Assembly: GCF_019285735.1 (NCBI RefSeq)
Contig: NZ_CP079107.1
Coordinates: 930,001 to 994,000, forward strand
From: Paeniglutamicibacter sp. Y32M11
Lineage (GTDB): Bacteria; Actinomycetota; Actinomycetes; Actinomycetales; Micrococcaceae
DNA length: 64,000 bases
Reading direction: 5' to 3'
Below are positions 1 to 8,761 of the stretch, one piece after another; within the stretch, counting starts at the first letter, position 1, and the number at the start of each line of letters is the position of its first letter. The position numbers and the translations under genes were made by a program. The notes under the pieces were generated by a model. It worked only from the letters and a program-made list of their open reading frames with translations, had not been told where the DNA came from and ran no database searches.

Positions 1-2289
1 TTCCACGACGCCAACATTCCCACCCACCGCATCAAATCACTGGATGAGTTGCCCACCCCGGGGCTCATCGAAATCACCACGGCACAGGCCGGACGCGGGT
101 TTGCGATGGATGAGCTGAAGCTCGGTTTCCTCACCGAGGCTGACCTCTTGGGCCGTTCCAGCGCCTATGCCCCGCGCGGGGCCAAGCGGCTTGCCTCCAA
201 GCGGCGCAACGCCGTTGACCCGATGACCCTGACCGAGGGTGACTATGTGGTCCACGAACAGCACGGCATCGCCAAATTTGTTGAGCTGATCGCCCGCAAG
301 GTCGCCGGGGGAGCCGAGGCCAAGCGCGAATACCTGGTGCTTGAATACGCACCCTCCAAGCGCGGAGCGCCGGGGGACAAGCTCTTTGTCCCCACCGACC
401 AGCTGGACCAAGTCACCCGCTACGTCGGCGGGGAAGCGCCGAGCCTCTCCAAGATGGGTGGCTCGGACTGGTCAAGCACCAAGTCAAAGGCGCGCAAGGC
501 CGTTAAGGAGATCGCCGGGGACCTCATCCGGCTGTATTCTGCCCGCATGGCATCCCGTGGGCACTCCTTCGCCAAGGACACCCCCTGGCAGTCGGAGCTT
601 GAGGAGGCCTTTGCCTATGTGGAGACCCCGGATCAGCTGACCACCATCAATGAGGTCAAGGCCGACATGGAGCGCGAGATCCCGATGGATCGACTCATCT
701 CCGGCGACGTGGGCTTCGGCAAAACCGAGATCGCGGTGCGCGCAGCATTTAAAGCCGTGCAGGACTCCAAGCAGGTTGCCGTGCTGGTTCCCACCACGCT
801 GCTGGCCTCCCAACACCAGCAGACCTTTACCGAACGCTACTCCGGCTTCCCGGTGCGGGTAAAGACGCTTTCGCGCTTCCAAAGCGCCAAGGAGTCCAAG
901 GAGATCATTGAGGGGCTGAACAATGGCACCGTCGACGTGGTCATCGGCACCCACCGGCTGCTCTCGGACACGGTGCAGTTCCGTGACCTGGGGTTGGTGA
1001 TTGTTGATGAGGAGCAGCGCTTCGGAGTTGAACACAAGGAACAGCTCAAGAAGATGCGCACCAACGTGGACGTGCTCTCCATGTCCGCGACCCCGATCCC
1101 GCGCACCCTGGAGATGTCCCTGACCGGGATCCGGGAGACCTCCACGCTGGCCACCCCGCCGGAGGAGCGCCACCCGGTGCTCACCTATGTGGGTCCGCGC
1201 ACCGATAAGCAGATCTCCGCTGCCATCCGCCGCGAGCTGATGCGCGATGGTCAGGTGTTCTTTGTGCACAACCGCGTCTCCTCGATCGATAAGGTCGCCT
1301 CCGAGCTGCGCGAGCTGGTCCCCGAGGCCCGCATCGAGGTGGCCCACGGCAAGATGAGTGAATCGCGGCTGGAGAAGATCATCCAGGACTTCTGGGAGAA
1401 GAAGTTCGATGTGTTGGTCTCCACCACCATCATCGAAACCGGCCTGGATATCTCCAATGCGAACACGCTGATCGTGGACCGGGCCGATAACTACGGCCTG
1501 TCCCAGTTGCACCAGCTGCGTGGCCGTGTGGGTCGCGGACGTGAGCGCGCCTACGCCTACTTCCTGTGGAATGCGGAGAAGCCGCTGGGCGAGGTGGCCC
1601 TGGAACGACTCAAGGCGGTCGCCGCGCACAACGAGCTCGGCTCGGGGTATCAGCTGGCCATGAAGGACCTGGAGATCCGTGGGGCAGGCAACCTGCTCGG
1701 CGGGGAACAGTCCGGGCACATCGCCGGGGTCGGCTTCGACCTCTACCTGCGCCTGGTGGGCGAGGCCGTGGCCGACTTCAAGGGCGAGGCGGATGAGAAA
1801 ACGACAGAGATGAAAATCGAGCTGCCGGTCAACGCCCACCTGCCGCATGACTATGTGCCCGGCGAGCGGCTGCGTTTGGAGGCCTACCGGAAGATCGCCG
1901 CCGCCACCGACTTCGTTGCGCTCGAGGATGTGCTGGCCGAGCTGGTGGATCGGTACGGTCAGCCTCCCGCCCCGGTGCTGAACCTGCTGGAGGTGGCACG
2001 GATCCGAATTCGGGCCCGGGCCTTGGGCCTGAGCGATGTGGCGATGATGGGCAATATGATCAAGTTCGCTCCGGCGGCCATCGCGAACCTCCCCGATTCT
2101 CGGCAGCTGCGCCTGGCCCGGATGTATAAGGGAGCGGCGGATAAGCCGGCCCTTGACGCCATCGTGATTCCCAAGCCCGTGACATCCCCGATCGGCGGGC
2201 GGGATGTGGTGGATGAGAAGTTGCTGGAATGGGTGTCCGCCGTGCTCAGCAACATCTTTGAGGTCGAAGCGGTCCGCAGCAAGGCCTAA
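1..2289 (+). CDS. mfd: Transcription-repair coupling factor Mfd (5' end outside window)
   Basis: Mfd is an ATP-driven translocase that removes stalled RNA polymerase from DNA lesions and recruits the UvrABC excision machinery. The frame is open from base 1, so about 762 codons are present and roughly the first third of the usual ~1200 residues (UvrB-homology and RNAP-interaction regions) lies upstream. Visible helicase motifs: Walker [10 protein letters not shown] near residue 235 of the fragment, DEEQ box DEEQRFG near 336, SATPIPRT near 362, and motif [13 protein letters not shown] near 503. The C-terminal TRCF domain follows and ends at a TAA. A strong hairpin starts about 50 bases after the stop. 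Identification is secure; only the true start is unseen. Confidence 0.97.
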   Translation, partial: FHDANIPTHRIKSLDELPTPGLIEITTAQAGRGFAMDELKLGFLTEADLLGRSSAYAPRGAKRLASKRRNAVDPMTLTEGDYVVHEQHGIAKFVELIARKVAGGAEAKREYLVLEYAPSKRGAPGDKLFVPTDQLDQVTRYVGGEAPSLSKMGGSDWSSTKSKARKAVKEIAGDLIRLYSARMASRGHSFAKDTPWQSELEEAFAYVETPDQLTTINEVKADMEREIPMDRLISGDVGFGKTEIAVRAAFKAVQDSKQVAVLVPTTLLASQHQQTFTERYSGFPVRVKTLSRFQSAKESKEIIEGLNNGTVDVVIGTHRLLSDTVQFRDLGLVIVDEEQRFGVEHKEQLKKMRTNVDVLSMSATPIPRTLEMSLTGIRETSTLATPPEERHPVLTYVGPRTDKQISAAIRRELMRDGQVFFVHNRVSSIDKVASELRELVPEARIEVAHGKMSESRLEKIIQDFWEKKFDVLVSTTIIETGLDISNANTLIVDRADNYGLSQLHQLRGRVGRGRERAYAYFLWNAEKPLGEVALERLKAVAAHNELGSGYQLAMKDLEIRGAGNLLGGEQSGHIAGVGFDLYLRLVGEAVADFKGEADEKTTEMKIELPVNAHLPHDYVPGERLRLEAYRKIAAATDFVALEDVLAELVDRYGQPPAPVLNLLEVARIRIRARALGLSDVAMMGNMIKFAPAAIANLPDSRQLRLARMYKGAADKPALDAIVIPKPVTSPIGGRDVVDEKLLEWVSAVLSNIFEVEAVRSKA

Positions 2290-2339
2290 CCGCAACGGGT
2301 CCAACCCGTTGCCGGGGGCGCGGTGGTTAACCACAAAGC

Positions 2340-2388
2340 CCCGGGTTCCCACCGGCAGTGCTGCCAGCGCAGGCGGTGGGAACCCGGG
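2340..2388. terminator. Bidirectional terminator between mfd and usp
   Basis: A perfect 14-bp inverted repeat has arms 2340-2353 (CCCGGGTTCCCACC) and 2375-2388 with a 21-base loop. It lies between the convergent ends of mfd and the universal stress gene and can serve both. There is no long U-run. Confidence 0.75.
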
Positions 2389-2410
2389 ACCCAAGAAGTC
2401 CGGTCAGTGC

Positions 2411-2848
2411 TTAGACGGTGGAATCTTCGCCGTGGTGGATCAGCACCGGGCATTTGGCGTGTGCGGCCAGCGAGCTGGATACCGAGCCCATGACCAGGCC
2501 CTTAAATCCGCCGCGGCCTCGAGTGCCGAGTACCAGCAGTGCTGCGCTCTTGGAGGCTTCGATGAGGTTTGGTGCTGCAGGTCCCATGATCACCTGGCGC
2601 CCCAGCTGCGCCGGGACATGCTCGCCGAACGCTTCCGTGATGGTGGCTTCTAGGGCATCGCGGGCATCTTGTTCCGGTGCCCACTCGGGGGTGTAATCCT
2701 CCAGTGCGATGCGGGGCAACCACGAGGTGAAGGCCACGAGGTCGTGATCTAGCTTCGCCGACAGCTGTGCGGCGTAGCGCAGGGCGCTGACCGACTGCGG
2801 GGATCCGTCGACGCCGACAATAACGGTGTTGCGGGCAGTGTTCTCCAT
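2411..2848 (-). CDS. Universal stress protein, UspA family
   Basis: A 145-residue single-domain Usp protein, the normal length for the family. The N-terminus reads VIVGVDGSPQSVSAL, the usual first beta strand and loop, and the C-terminal half has VLGTRGRGG followed by GSVSSSLAAHAKCPVLI. This is the G-2x-G-9x-G(S/T) ATP-binding signature of nucleotide-binding Usp proteins. Family members are cytosolic and linked to dormancy, starvation and redox stress; the specific role here is unknown. It is transcribed alone and ends at the terminator shared with mfd. A long inverted repeat (2938-2962) sits about 90 bp upstream of its start and may be an operator. Confidence 0.92.
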   Translation of the reverse strand: MENTARNTVIVGVDGSPQSVSALRYAAQLSAKLDHDLVAFTSWLPRIALEDYTPEWAPEQDARDALEATITEAFGEHVPAQLGRQVIMGPAAPNLIEASKSAALLVLGTRGRGGFKGLVMGSVSSSLAAHAKCPVLIHHGEDSTV

Positions 2849-2937
2849 GATGAAGCGCTCATTTCGTCAAGCTGTTCCGGATGGTTCAACGACTCCTCTG
2901 TGGGAGCGTTGGCTTCATCATACCCCGCGCCCTCCAA

Positions 2938-2962
2938 ACTTTTCTACGGCTTGTAGAAAAGT
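2938..2962. promoter_or_regulatory. Perfect inverted repeat upstream of the usp gene
   Basis: ACTTTTCTAC (2938-2947) and GTAGAAAAGT (2953-2962) are exact reverse complements separated by GGCTT. The A/T-rich 10-bp arms and position 90-114 bp upstream of the usp start suggest a regulator binding site. The short loop could also fold as RNA, but no T-run follows. Confidence 0.45.
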
Positions 2963-2988
2963 GTCGTGAGGGTGCCGGAGACACCAAA

Positions 2989-3077
2989 AGGGGAGGCGGG
3001 CCACCGGCTTCAGACTAGCTTGCCCACCGGCGTGATGCCGGTTTAAAGCTAGGCTGTGCGGTGCGCCCGCCTCCCCT
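2989..3077. terminator. Long nested inverted repeat, probable terminator of the deoC/small membrane protein unit
   Basis: Outer arms AGGGGAGGCGGGC (2989-3001) and GCCCGCCTCCCCT (3065-3077) pair perfectly over 13 bp. Inside them AGACTAGCTT and AAGCTAGGCT pair 9 of 10, and CCGGCGTGATGCCGG forms a third stem. It lies just after the minus-strand gene ending at 3101. The size, about 90 bases with nested arms, is more than a simple terminator needs. Confidence 0.5.
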
Positions 3078-3100
3078 GATGGGAAAGCTGCTGCGCGGAA

Positions 3101-3346
3101 TTAGTCCTGGTGCGCGGTCTTGGTCGGGTTGCGGTCCGACATGCCCAGGATGTGCTGCGGGATACCGAAGGACAAAATGAGCAGCACGAAGCAGGAGATA
3201 CCCGGGAGCCAGGCGTTCTCCAGCGTCCAGTAGCTCAGTGAGTAGATGGCCCCGATGAACAACACCATGAACACCACCAAAGCAACGATGTTCCCGGTCA
3301 GGTGGCCCTGGCCCGAGTGGGCTACGTTCTTGCCGTTCGAGTACAC
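3101..3346 (-). CDS. Small two-helix membrane protein, unknown function
   Basis: An 81-residue protein if started at GTG 3346, which has a good ribosome site (GAGGAG ending about 7 bases before it). The alternative TTG ten codons upstream has none. Two hydrophobic stretches (about residues 18-40 and 45-68) predict two membrane helices, with a short polar N-terminus and a charged C-terminal tail ending KTAHQD. It is 51 bases downstream of deoC on the same strand and is probably co-transcribed. I do not recognise a family. Nothing ties it functionally to deoxyribose metabolism except position. Confidence 0.7.
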   Translation of the reverse strand: MYSNGKNVAHSGQGHLTGNIVALVVFMVLFIGAIYSLSYWTLENAWLPGISCFVLLILSFGIPQHILGMSDRNPTKTAHQD

Positions 3347-3397
3347 AGCGATTCTCCTCAAGTGATCTGGTTTCAATGCGCGTGCGGAAACCGTTTT

Positions 3398-4075
3398 TTA
3401 GTAACCCGCTGCGCCTTGTTCACCCTCAACAATAGCAACTCCGGAGCTTGAACCAAGACGTGTTGCGCCGGCATCGATCATGGCCTGCGCGGTTTCCAGC
3501 GAACGGACCCCTCCGGAGGCCTTTACGCCCATGTCCGGACCTACCGTGGAACGCATCAGGGCCACATCCGCCAGCGTGGCACCGCCACCGGCAAAACCGG
3601 TGGACGTCTTCACAAAATCGGCGCCAGCTTCTACCGAGGCACGGCAGGCCAGCACCTTCTGCTCATCGGTGAGCAGCGCAGTTTCGATGATGACCTTCAG
3701 GATCGCACCGCCGGCATGTACCGCTTGGGCCACCGCGGTGATGTCGGCCACCAGGGCCTCCTTGTCCCCGGCCTTCGCCGCGGCAATGTTGATGACCATG
3801 TCCACCTCGTTGGCTCCGTCGTTCACCACCGTGGTGGCCTCAAAGACCTTCGACGCGGTGGGGGTGGCGCCGAAGGGGAAGCCGATGACCGAGCAGGTTA
3901 ACACGTCCGAGCCGTTCAGTGCCGCGGCAACGGTGGAAACCCAGATCGGGTTCACGCAGACGGACTTGAAGGAGTACTTCACGGCCTCGGCACAGATGCG
4001 TTGAACATCGGCGGCACCGGCATCGGGATTCAGGATGGTGTGGTCAATAAAAGAGGCGATGTTCTGGATGCTCAT
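3398..4075 (-). CDS. deoC: Deoxyribose-phosphate aldolase
   Basis: DeoC splits 2-deoxyribose-5-phosphate into glyceraldehyde-3-phosphate and acetaldehyde, the last step of deoxynucleoside catabolism. The 225-residue TIM barrel has the class I aldolase signatures. VKTSTGF carries the Schiff-base lysine, VKASGGVR carries the second active-site lysine, and [10 protein letters not shown] is the typical N-terminus. The gene follows the phosphomutase gene on the same strand with a 93-base gap. Together with purine nucleoside phosphorylase further upstream, the three form a complete route from deoxynucleoside to central metabolism. Confidence 0.96.
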   Translation of the reverse strand: MSIQNIASFIDHTILNPDAGAADVQRICAEAVKYSFKSVCVNPIWVSTVAAALNGSDVLTCSVIGFPFGATPTASKVFEATTVVNDGANEVDMVINIAAAKAGDKEALVADITAVAQAVHAGGAILKVIIETALLTDEQKVLACRASVEAGADFVKTSTGFAGGGATLADVALMRSTVGPDMGVKASGGVRSLETAQAMIDAGATRLGSSSGVAIVEGEQGAAGY

Positions 4076-4168
4076 GGTGGGTGGATCAAACTCCTGGTCG
4101 AAGGCGGGGTATGCGGTGTGTCTGGGGATGGGTGGGGCGCCGAGGCCCCGGTGAGGTCCTGGGGGCGG

Positions 4169-5923
4169 CTAACCGCGCAGCAGGGCGGCAAGTTCGTTCT
4201 TGATGCGCTCCAGCTGCGCGGCGGCGGTGGCACGGACGGCGGGCAGATCGCCCGCGGTGGCCACCGGTGCGATGACCTCGAGGTAGCACTTGAGCTTCGG
4301 CTCGGTGCCCGAGGGACGCACAATCACTCGGGTGTTATTCACCGTGCCAAAAAGCAGCCCGTCGGTCGGTGGCAGTGTGGCACCTCGTGAGAGGTCCTCA
4401 AACGCGGTCACGGCTTCGCCGCCCAGGGTGCTCGGGGGAGTGGCGCGCAGTGCCTGCATCATGGTGCCCAGCAGGCCCAGATCCGCCACGCGGATAGAAA
4501 GCTGGTCGGTGGCGTGCAGTCCGTGTTTCAGGGCCAGCTCATCAAGCACCTCGGGGAGCGAGGAGCCGGTGGCCTTAAGTTCGGCGGCGTAGTCCGCCAG
4601 CAGCAGCCCGGCGGACATGCCGTCCTTATCGCGCACCAGTGCCGGGGCCACGCAGTAGCCCAGCGCTTCCTCGTAGCCGAAGCTGAGCGAGGGCACCCGC
4701 GAGATCCACTTAAAGCCGGTCAGCGTGTTGTGGTGCTCCAAGGAATGAGAGCTGGCGATGGCCGCGAGCATGCGCGAGGAGACGATGGAGTTGGCCAACA
4801 CCGCGCCCGGCGCGGCACGGGCCGCCATCCGCTCGCCCAGCAGCCAGCCGACCTCATCCCCGCGCAGCATCCGCCAGCCGGTGAGCGGGAACTTCACTGC
4901 CGCCGCACACCGATCGGCATCGGGATCATTGGCGATGACCAGATCGGCGTCGGTTTGTTGCGCCAGCGCCAGCGCCAGATCTAGTGCGCCGGGTTCCTCC
5001 GGGTTCGGGAAGGCCACGGTGGGGAAATCGGGATCCGGATCTTGCTGTTCGGGAACCATCCGCACCCGCGAGAAGCCCGCACGGCCCAGCGCCTGGGACA
5101 TGGTGTGTCCGCCAACTCCGTGCAGTGGAGTCAGCACGATGCGCAGCGATTCACGCGCCGCGATGAGCGCTTCACTCTGTGCATCGGCGCGCATCCCGGG
5201 TTCGGGCACCACCGCAGCGATGGCCTCGAGGTAACGTTCCTCGATCGAATCCGGCGCGCCGGCCCCGGGGAGCACCTCCCAGCCGTCCGCGGCCAGATCG
5301 ATGTCACGAATCGGCTCATCGTGGTTGATTTGCGCGGCGATGGCGGCGTCCACCGGGCTCACGATCTGGGCGCCCCGCCCCCAGCCGGTTTCGGCGCGGG
5401 CACCGGTGTACACCTTGTAACCGTTATCGGCGGCCGGATTGTGGCTGGCGGTGACCATGATCCCGGCCTCCGCTTCCAGGGCGCGGACCGCCCAGGCCAG
5501 TACCGGGGTGGGAAGTGGAGCGGGCAACAGCGCCACCTCGATGCCGGCGGCGGTGAGGACCGCGGCGGACTCGTGGGCAAAACGCTCGGAGTTATGCCGG
5601 GCATCAAAGCCGATGACCGCCCGCGGTCGGTAGGCACCGGCGGCGGTGTTGAGCAAAAAGCGGCCGATGCCCGCCGCCGTGCGACGCACCACCATGGAAT
5701 TCATCCGGTTGGGGCCCGGACCCAACTCGGCACGCAACCCCGCGGTCCCAAAGGCCAGATTCGTGGCAAAACGGTCGGCGAGTTCCGCCGTAGCGCCCGG
5801 CTCACCGGTCCGCACCCGATCACACAAGTGCACCAGTTGCTCGGCGGTGTGCCGGTCCGGGTCCTGTGCTGCCCAGGCAGCTGCGCGATCCAGCAGGGCT
5901 GGGTCTAACGGGGGTGTACTCAT
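4169..5923 (-). CDS. Phospho-sugar mutase (PGM2/PmmB-like, possible phosphopentomutase)
   Basis: A 584-residue alpha-D-phosphohexomutase. The phosphoserine loop TASHNPAADNGYKVY (near residue 158), the metal loop NDPDADR (near 331), the sugar loop GYEEALGYC and the phosphate-binding RPSGTEPKLK near the C-terminus are all intact. Family length matches the PGM2/PmmB branch rather than the ~450-residue ManB type. Human PGM2 acts mainly as phosphopentomutase. Placement between a purine nucleoside phosphorylase and deoC makes (deoxy)ribose-1-phosphate a plausible substrate here, which is an inference. The ATG at 5923 has AAAGGATC about 11 bases upstream. Mannose- or glucose-phosphate mutase activity is the alternative. 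Confidence 0.93.
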   Translation of the reverse strand: MSTPPLDPALLDRAAAWAAQDPDRHTAEQLVHLCDRVRTGEPGATAELADRFATNLAFGTAGLRAELGPGPNRMNSMVVRRTAAGIGRFLLNTAAGAYRPRAVIGFDARHNSERFAHESAAVLTAAGIEVALLPAPLPTPVLAWAVRALEAEAGIMVTASHNPAADNGYKVYTGARAETGWGRGAQIVSPVDAAIAAQINHDEPIRDIDLAADGWEVLPGAGAPDSIEERYLEAIAAVVPEPGMRADAQSEALIAARESLRIVLTPLHGVGGHTMSQALGRAGFSRVRMVPEQQDPDPDFPTVAFPNPEEPGALDLALALAQQTDADLVIANDPDADRCAAAVKFPLTGWRMLRGDEVGWLLGERMAARAAPGAVLANSIVSSRMLAAIASSHSLEHHNTLTGFKWISRVPSLSFGYEEALGYCVAPALVRDKDGMSAGLLLADYAAELKATGSSLPEVLDELALKHGLHATDQLSIRVADLGLLGTMMQALRATPPSTLGGEAVTAFEDLSRGATLPPTDGLLFGTVNNTRVIVRPSGTEPKLKCYLEVIAPVATAGDLPAVRATAAAQLERIKNELAALLRG

Positions 5924-5959
5924 GAACGAGGGATCCTTTGGGCCGGAAAAACGTGTGGT

Positions 5960-6001
5960 GCCGGTGCGTCGGCGACGGTTTGGTGCCGCCGATGCACCGG
6001 C
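5960..6001 (-). terminator. Hairpin between the PNP and phosphomutase genes
   Basis: GCCGGTGCGTCGGCG (5960-5974) pairs with 5987-6001 over 15 positions with one G-U. It lies 26 bases after the purine nucleoside phosphorylase stop, so it may terminate or attenuate transcription before the mutase gene. There is no T-run. Confidence 0.5.
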
Positions 6002-6027
6002 TGCGGTGTTAGTACAGGGTGGCGATA

Positions 6028-6837
6028 TTAGAGCTTGGCTACGATGTCGGCCAGCAGCGCGGAAATGCGCGGGCCCGCCGCTGCTCCGGCCTCGATGACC
6101 TCTTCGTGGCTCAGCGCGGTGGCGGAGATGCCGGCGGCCAGGTTGGTGACCAGCGAAATGCCGAAGACCTCCATGCCTGCGTGACGTGCGGCGATCGCTT
6201 CAAGCGCGGTGGACATGCCGACCAGATCGGCACCAATCACCTTGGCGTACTTCACCTCCGCGGGGGTCTCGTAATGCGGACCGGTGAACTGTGCGTACAC
6301 GCCCTCATCAAGGCTCGGGTCAACCTCGCGGGCCAGATCACGGATGCGGGTGGAGTACAGATCGGTGAGATCCACAAACGTCGCCCCCTCCAGCGGGGAG
6401 GTGGCGGTGAGGTTGATGTGGTCGGCAATCAGCACGGGGGTGCCGGGGGTCCACGCGGGGTTCAGTCCGCCGCAGCCGTTGGTCAGTACCAGGGTCTTGG
6501 CCCCGGCGGCGGCGGCGGTGCGCACCCCGTGGACCACTGCGCGTACTCCCTTGCCCTCGTAGAAGTGGGTGCGGGCACCGAGCACCAGCACGCGTTTTCC
6601 GGTAGTGGTGAGCACCGAGGAAATGGTGCCCACGTGTCCCGGGACGGCTGCGGCGTGGAAGCCGGGCAGCGTCGTGGCATCGATGCTGTGGGTGGTTTCA
6701 CCAATGAGGTTTGCTGCCTCGCCCCAGCCGGAGCCCAGGACCAGCGCGATGTCGTGGTGTGGCACCCCCGTTACGTCGGCGATTTGTGCGGCGGCGGCCG
6801 AAGCCAGGTCAAAGGGGGCAGATGCGTTATCGATCAC
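6028..6837 (-). CDS. Purine nucleoside phosphorylase, trimeric type
   Basis: PNP cleaves purine (deoxy)nucleosides with phosphate to base and pentose-1-phosphate. The core begins at about residue 13 and contains LGSGWGE, GRTHFYEGKG-like GARTHFYEGKG, LTNGCGGLNP and GPHYETPAEVKYAK with VGMSTALEAIAARH, which are the phosphate, ribose and base contacts of the trimeric family. I prefer GTG 6837, giving 269 residues, the usual length. The frame stays open for 67 more codons upstream, but that part is Arg/Pro-rich and has no family similarity I can recognise. No clear ribosome site precedes 6837, so the start is uncertain. It heads the nucleoside catabolic set and is divergent from the quinone reductase gene. 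Confidence 0.93.
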   Translation of the reverse strand: MIDNASAPFDLASAAAAQIADVTGVPHHDIALVLGSGWGEAANLIGETTHSIDATTLPGFHAAAVPGHVGTISSVLTTTGKRVLVLGARTHFYEGKGVRAVVHGVRTAAAAGAKTLVLTNGCGGLNPAWTPGTPVLIADHINLTATSPLEGATFVDLTDLYSTRIRDLAREVDPSLDEGVYAQFTGPHYETPAEVKYAKVIGADLVGMSTALEAIAARHAGMEVFGISLVTNLAAGISATALSHEEVIEAGAAAGPRISALLADIVAKL

Positions 6838-7063
6838 GAGGTTAAACTTACCGGCGGAACCTCGCCTTGTCAGGTGGAGCGCCTCCGAAGCCCGGTCAAC
6901 TGCCCCGCGGCAGAGAATATTCCGCGCCAATTCGCGGTTTCTGGGTGGTTCGGGCCCACCAGGAGAAGCGCGCGGTACACCAGCGGATCCGCCGTCGCGG
7001 GCACTGCGGCTCGCAAGGCCGAAAAATGCGGTGTGCACTTGGTGGCGAGGTAGGGAAGAATGA

Positions 7064-8476
7064 GTGATCGTGAGTGCACAACGCGATATCGCTTCCCCCA
7101 GACTTGTAATTCTCGGCGGTGGCCCCGGTGGCTACGAGGCCGCGATGGTTGGTGCCCAGCTGGGCGCCCAGGTCACCATCGTCGAACGAGCGGGCATGGG
7201 AGGTTCTGCCGTTTTGACCGACGTAGTCCCGTCCAAGACGCTCGTCGCCACGGCCGACGCCATGCGCCGAGTCACCGGCGCCCGCGAATTTGGTGTTCAG
7301 GTGGGTGATCCGGGCACGCTTGCCGTTGCCGACCTCTCGATCATGAACGCCCGACTGATGGAGCTGGCGCGTGAGCAGTCTTCCGACATCCACATGGGCC
7401 TGGAGCGCGTGGGTGTGCGGGTGGTCATCGGTGAGGGAAAGTTGCTTGACGCGAGCACCGTTGAGGTGACCCGTGCCGATGGCAGCGTTGAGACCATCGA
7501 TGCCGATGCTCTGCTGATCGCCACCGGTGCGCACCCGCGCGAATTGCCGACCGCCCTTCCCGATGGCGAGCGCATCTTCAACTGGACCCAGATCTATAAC
7601 CTCAAGGAAGTTCCCGAACACCTGATCGTCATCGGTTCCGGTGTCACGGGTGCCGAGTTCGCTTCCGCCTACAACCTGCTGGGCACCAAGGTCACCCTGG
7701 TGTCCTCGCGTGACCGCGTACTGCCGGGCGAAGATGCCGACGCCGCGGAGGTCCTCGAGCAGGCGTTTAAGAACAACGGCGTCAACGTGGTGGCCAAGTC
7801 CCGCGCCGAGGCCGTTGAGCGCGTGGGAGACATCGTTAAGGTGACCCTGAGCGATGGACGGGTCATCGAGGGTAGCCACTGCCTGGTGGCGGTCGGCTCC
7901 ATCCCGAACACCGCCGGCATCGGCCTGGAGGAAGCGGGTATCAAGCTCTCGGAGTCCGGCCATATCCAGGTCGATGGTGTCTCGCGCACCACCGCCAGCA
8001 ACGTCTACGCCGCGGGCGACTGCACCGGCGTCTTCGCGCTGGCATCCGTATCCGCCATGCAGGGACGCATCGCCATGGCTCACCTGTTGGGCGACTCGGT
8101 GAAACCGCTGAAGCTCACCGAGGTCTCCTCGAACATCTTCACCTCCCCGGAGATCGCCACCGTGGGTGTCACCGAGAACATGGTCGCGGAGGGTAAGTAC
8201 CAGGCGGACATCATCAAGCTGGATCTTGCCACCAACGCGCGCGCCAAGATGATGAACGTGAACCAGGGTTTCGTGAAGATCATTTCGCGTCGTGGCTCCG
8301 GAACCATCATCGGTGGCGTGGTGGTTGCCCCGCGTGCCTCCGAGTTGATTTTCCCCATCGCGCTGGCGGTGCACAACAAGCTGCACGTTGATGACATGGC
8401 CGAGACGTTCTCGGTCTACCCATCGCTCTCGGGCTCCATTTCGGAGGCCGCGCGCCGACTGCACGTCCACCTCTAG
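7064..8476 (+). CDS. NAD(P)H-quinone reductase of the LpdA family (no redox cysteines)
   Basis: A 470-residue two-dinucleotide-fold flavoprotein (FAD motif GGGPGGYEA near residue 18, NAD motif GSGVTGAEFA near 190, dimerisation domain at the C-terminus). In lipoamide dehydrogenases the segment after the FAD motif is GGTCLNVGCIPSK; here it reads GGSAVLTDVVPSKTL, with both cysteines absent. This is the hallmark of mycobacterial LpdA (Rv3303c), which reduces quinones rather than disulfides. GTG 7064 has AGGGAAG five bases upstream; GTG 7070 is an alternative. The mycobacterial homologue also lies near the PNP and phosphomutase genes, as I recall. Confidence 0.9.
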   Translation: MIVSAQRDIASPRLVILGGGPGGYEAAMVGAQLGAQVTIVERAGMGGSAVLTDVVPSKTLVATADAMRRVTGAREFGVQVGDPGTLAVADLSIMNARLMELAREQSSDIHMGLERVGVRVVIGEGKLLDASTVEVTRADGSVETIDADALLIATGAHPRELPTALPDGERIFNWTQIYNLKEVPEHLIVIGSGVTGAEFASAYNLLGTKVTLVSSRDRVLPGEDADAAEVLEQAFKNNGVNVVAKSRAEAVERVGDIVKVTLSDGRVIEGSHCLVAVGSIPNTAGIGLEEAGIKLSESGHIQVDGVSRTTASNVYAAGDCTGVFALASVSAMQGRIAMAHLLGDSVKPLKLTEVSSNIFTSPEIATVGVTENMVAEGKYQADIIKLDLATNARAKMMNVNQGFVKIISRRGSGTIIGGVVVAPRASELIFPIALAVHNKLHVDDMAETFSVYPSLSGSISEAARRLHVHL

Positions 8477-8522
8477 GTCGCAGCTCCGGGCGTCTGACCG
8501 CCCGATGTAGCGACACGGCTTG

Positions 8523-8558
8523 GGCCGTCATCCCCGATGTTGGGGGTGGCGGCCTTTT
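8523..8558 (+). terminator. Intrinsic terminator after the quinone reductase gene
   Basis: GGCCGTCATCCCC (8523-8535) pairs with GGGGGTGGCGGCC (8542-8554) with two G-U pairs and is followed by TTTT (8555-8558). Confidence 0.8.
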
Positions 8559-8665
8559 GTCTGCCCGCGAGTGGTTGGAGCCCCGGCACGGGCGGCCACT
8601 CAGCGGCAAGTTCCCTACATACACCGGGAAATTTCGTTGACGACGATCGTGCCCTGTGGCAGAAT

Positions 8666-8702
8666 GTGTCCAAATAGTGGAACAAGTGTCCAATGGGTGG
8701 AC
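8666..8702. promoter_or_regulatory. Tandem palindromic operator upstream of the MHS transporter
   Basis: Two related palindromes sit exactly 20 bp apart: GTGTCCAAATAGTGGAAC (8666-8683) and GTGTCCAATGGGTGGAC (8686-8702). Each has GTCCA facing TGG(A)AC. Spacing of two helical turns on one DNA face, about 60-95 bp before the transporter start, fits a dimer-of-dimers repressor such as an IclR-family protein. The regulator is not in the window. Confidence 0.55.
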
Positions 8703-8761
8703 GCGAGTTCTAAACTAATGAGTAAGTAACTGGCAGGTATCCACCTAGAGAATCACGAGTC

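Noticed and set aside
484-2394. 636-codon minus-strand frame opposite mfd
   Set aside because: Gln/His/Gly-rich reading, lies entirely antisense to conserved Mfd motifs; typical shadow of a high-GC gene.
6896-8470. 524-codon minus-strand frame opposite the quinone reductase
   Set aside because: Antisense to intact FAD/NAD motifs and compositionally His/Gly/Asp-rich; no ribosome site.
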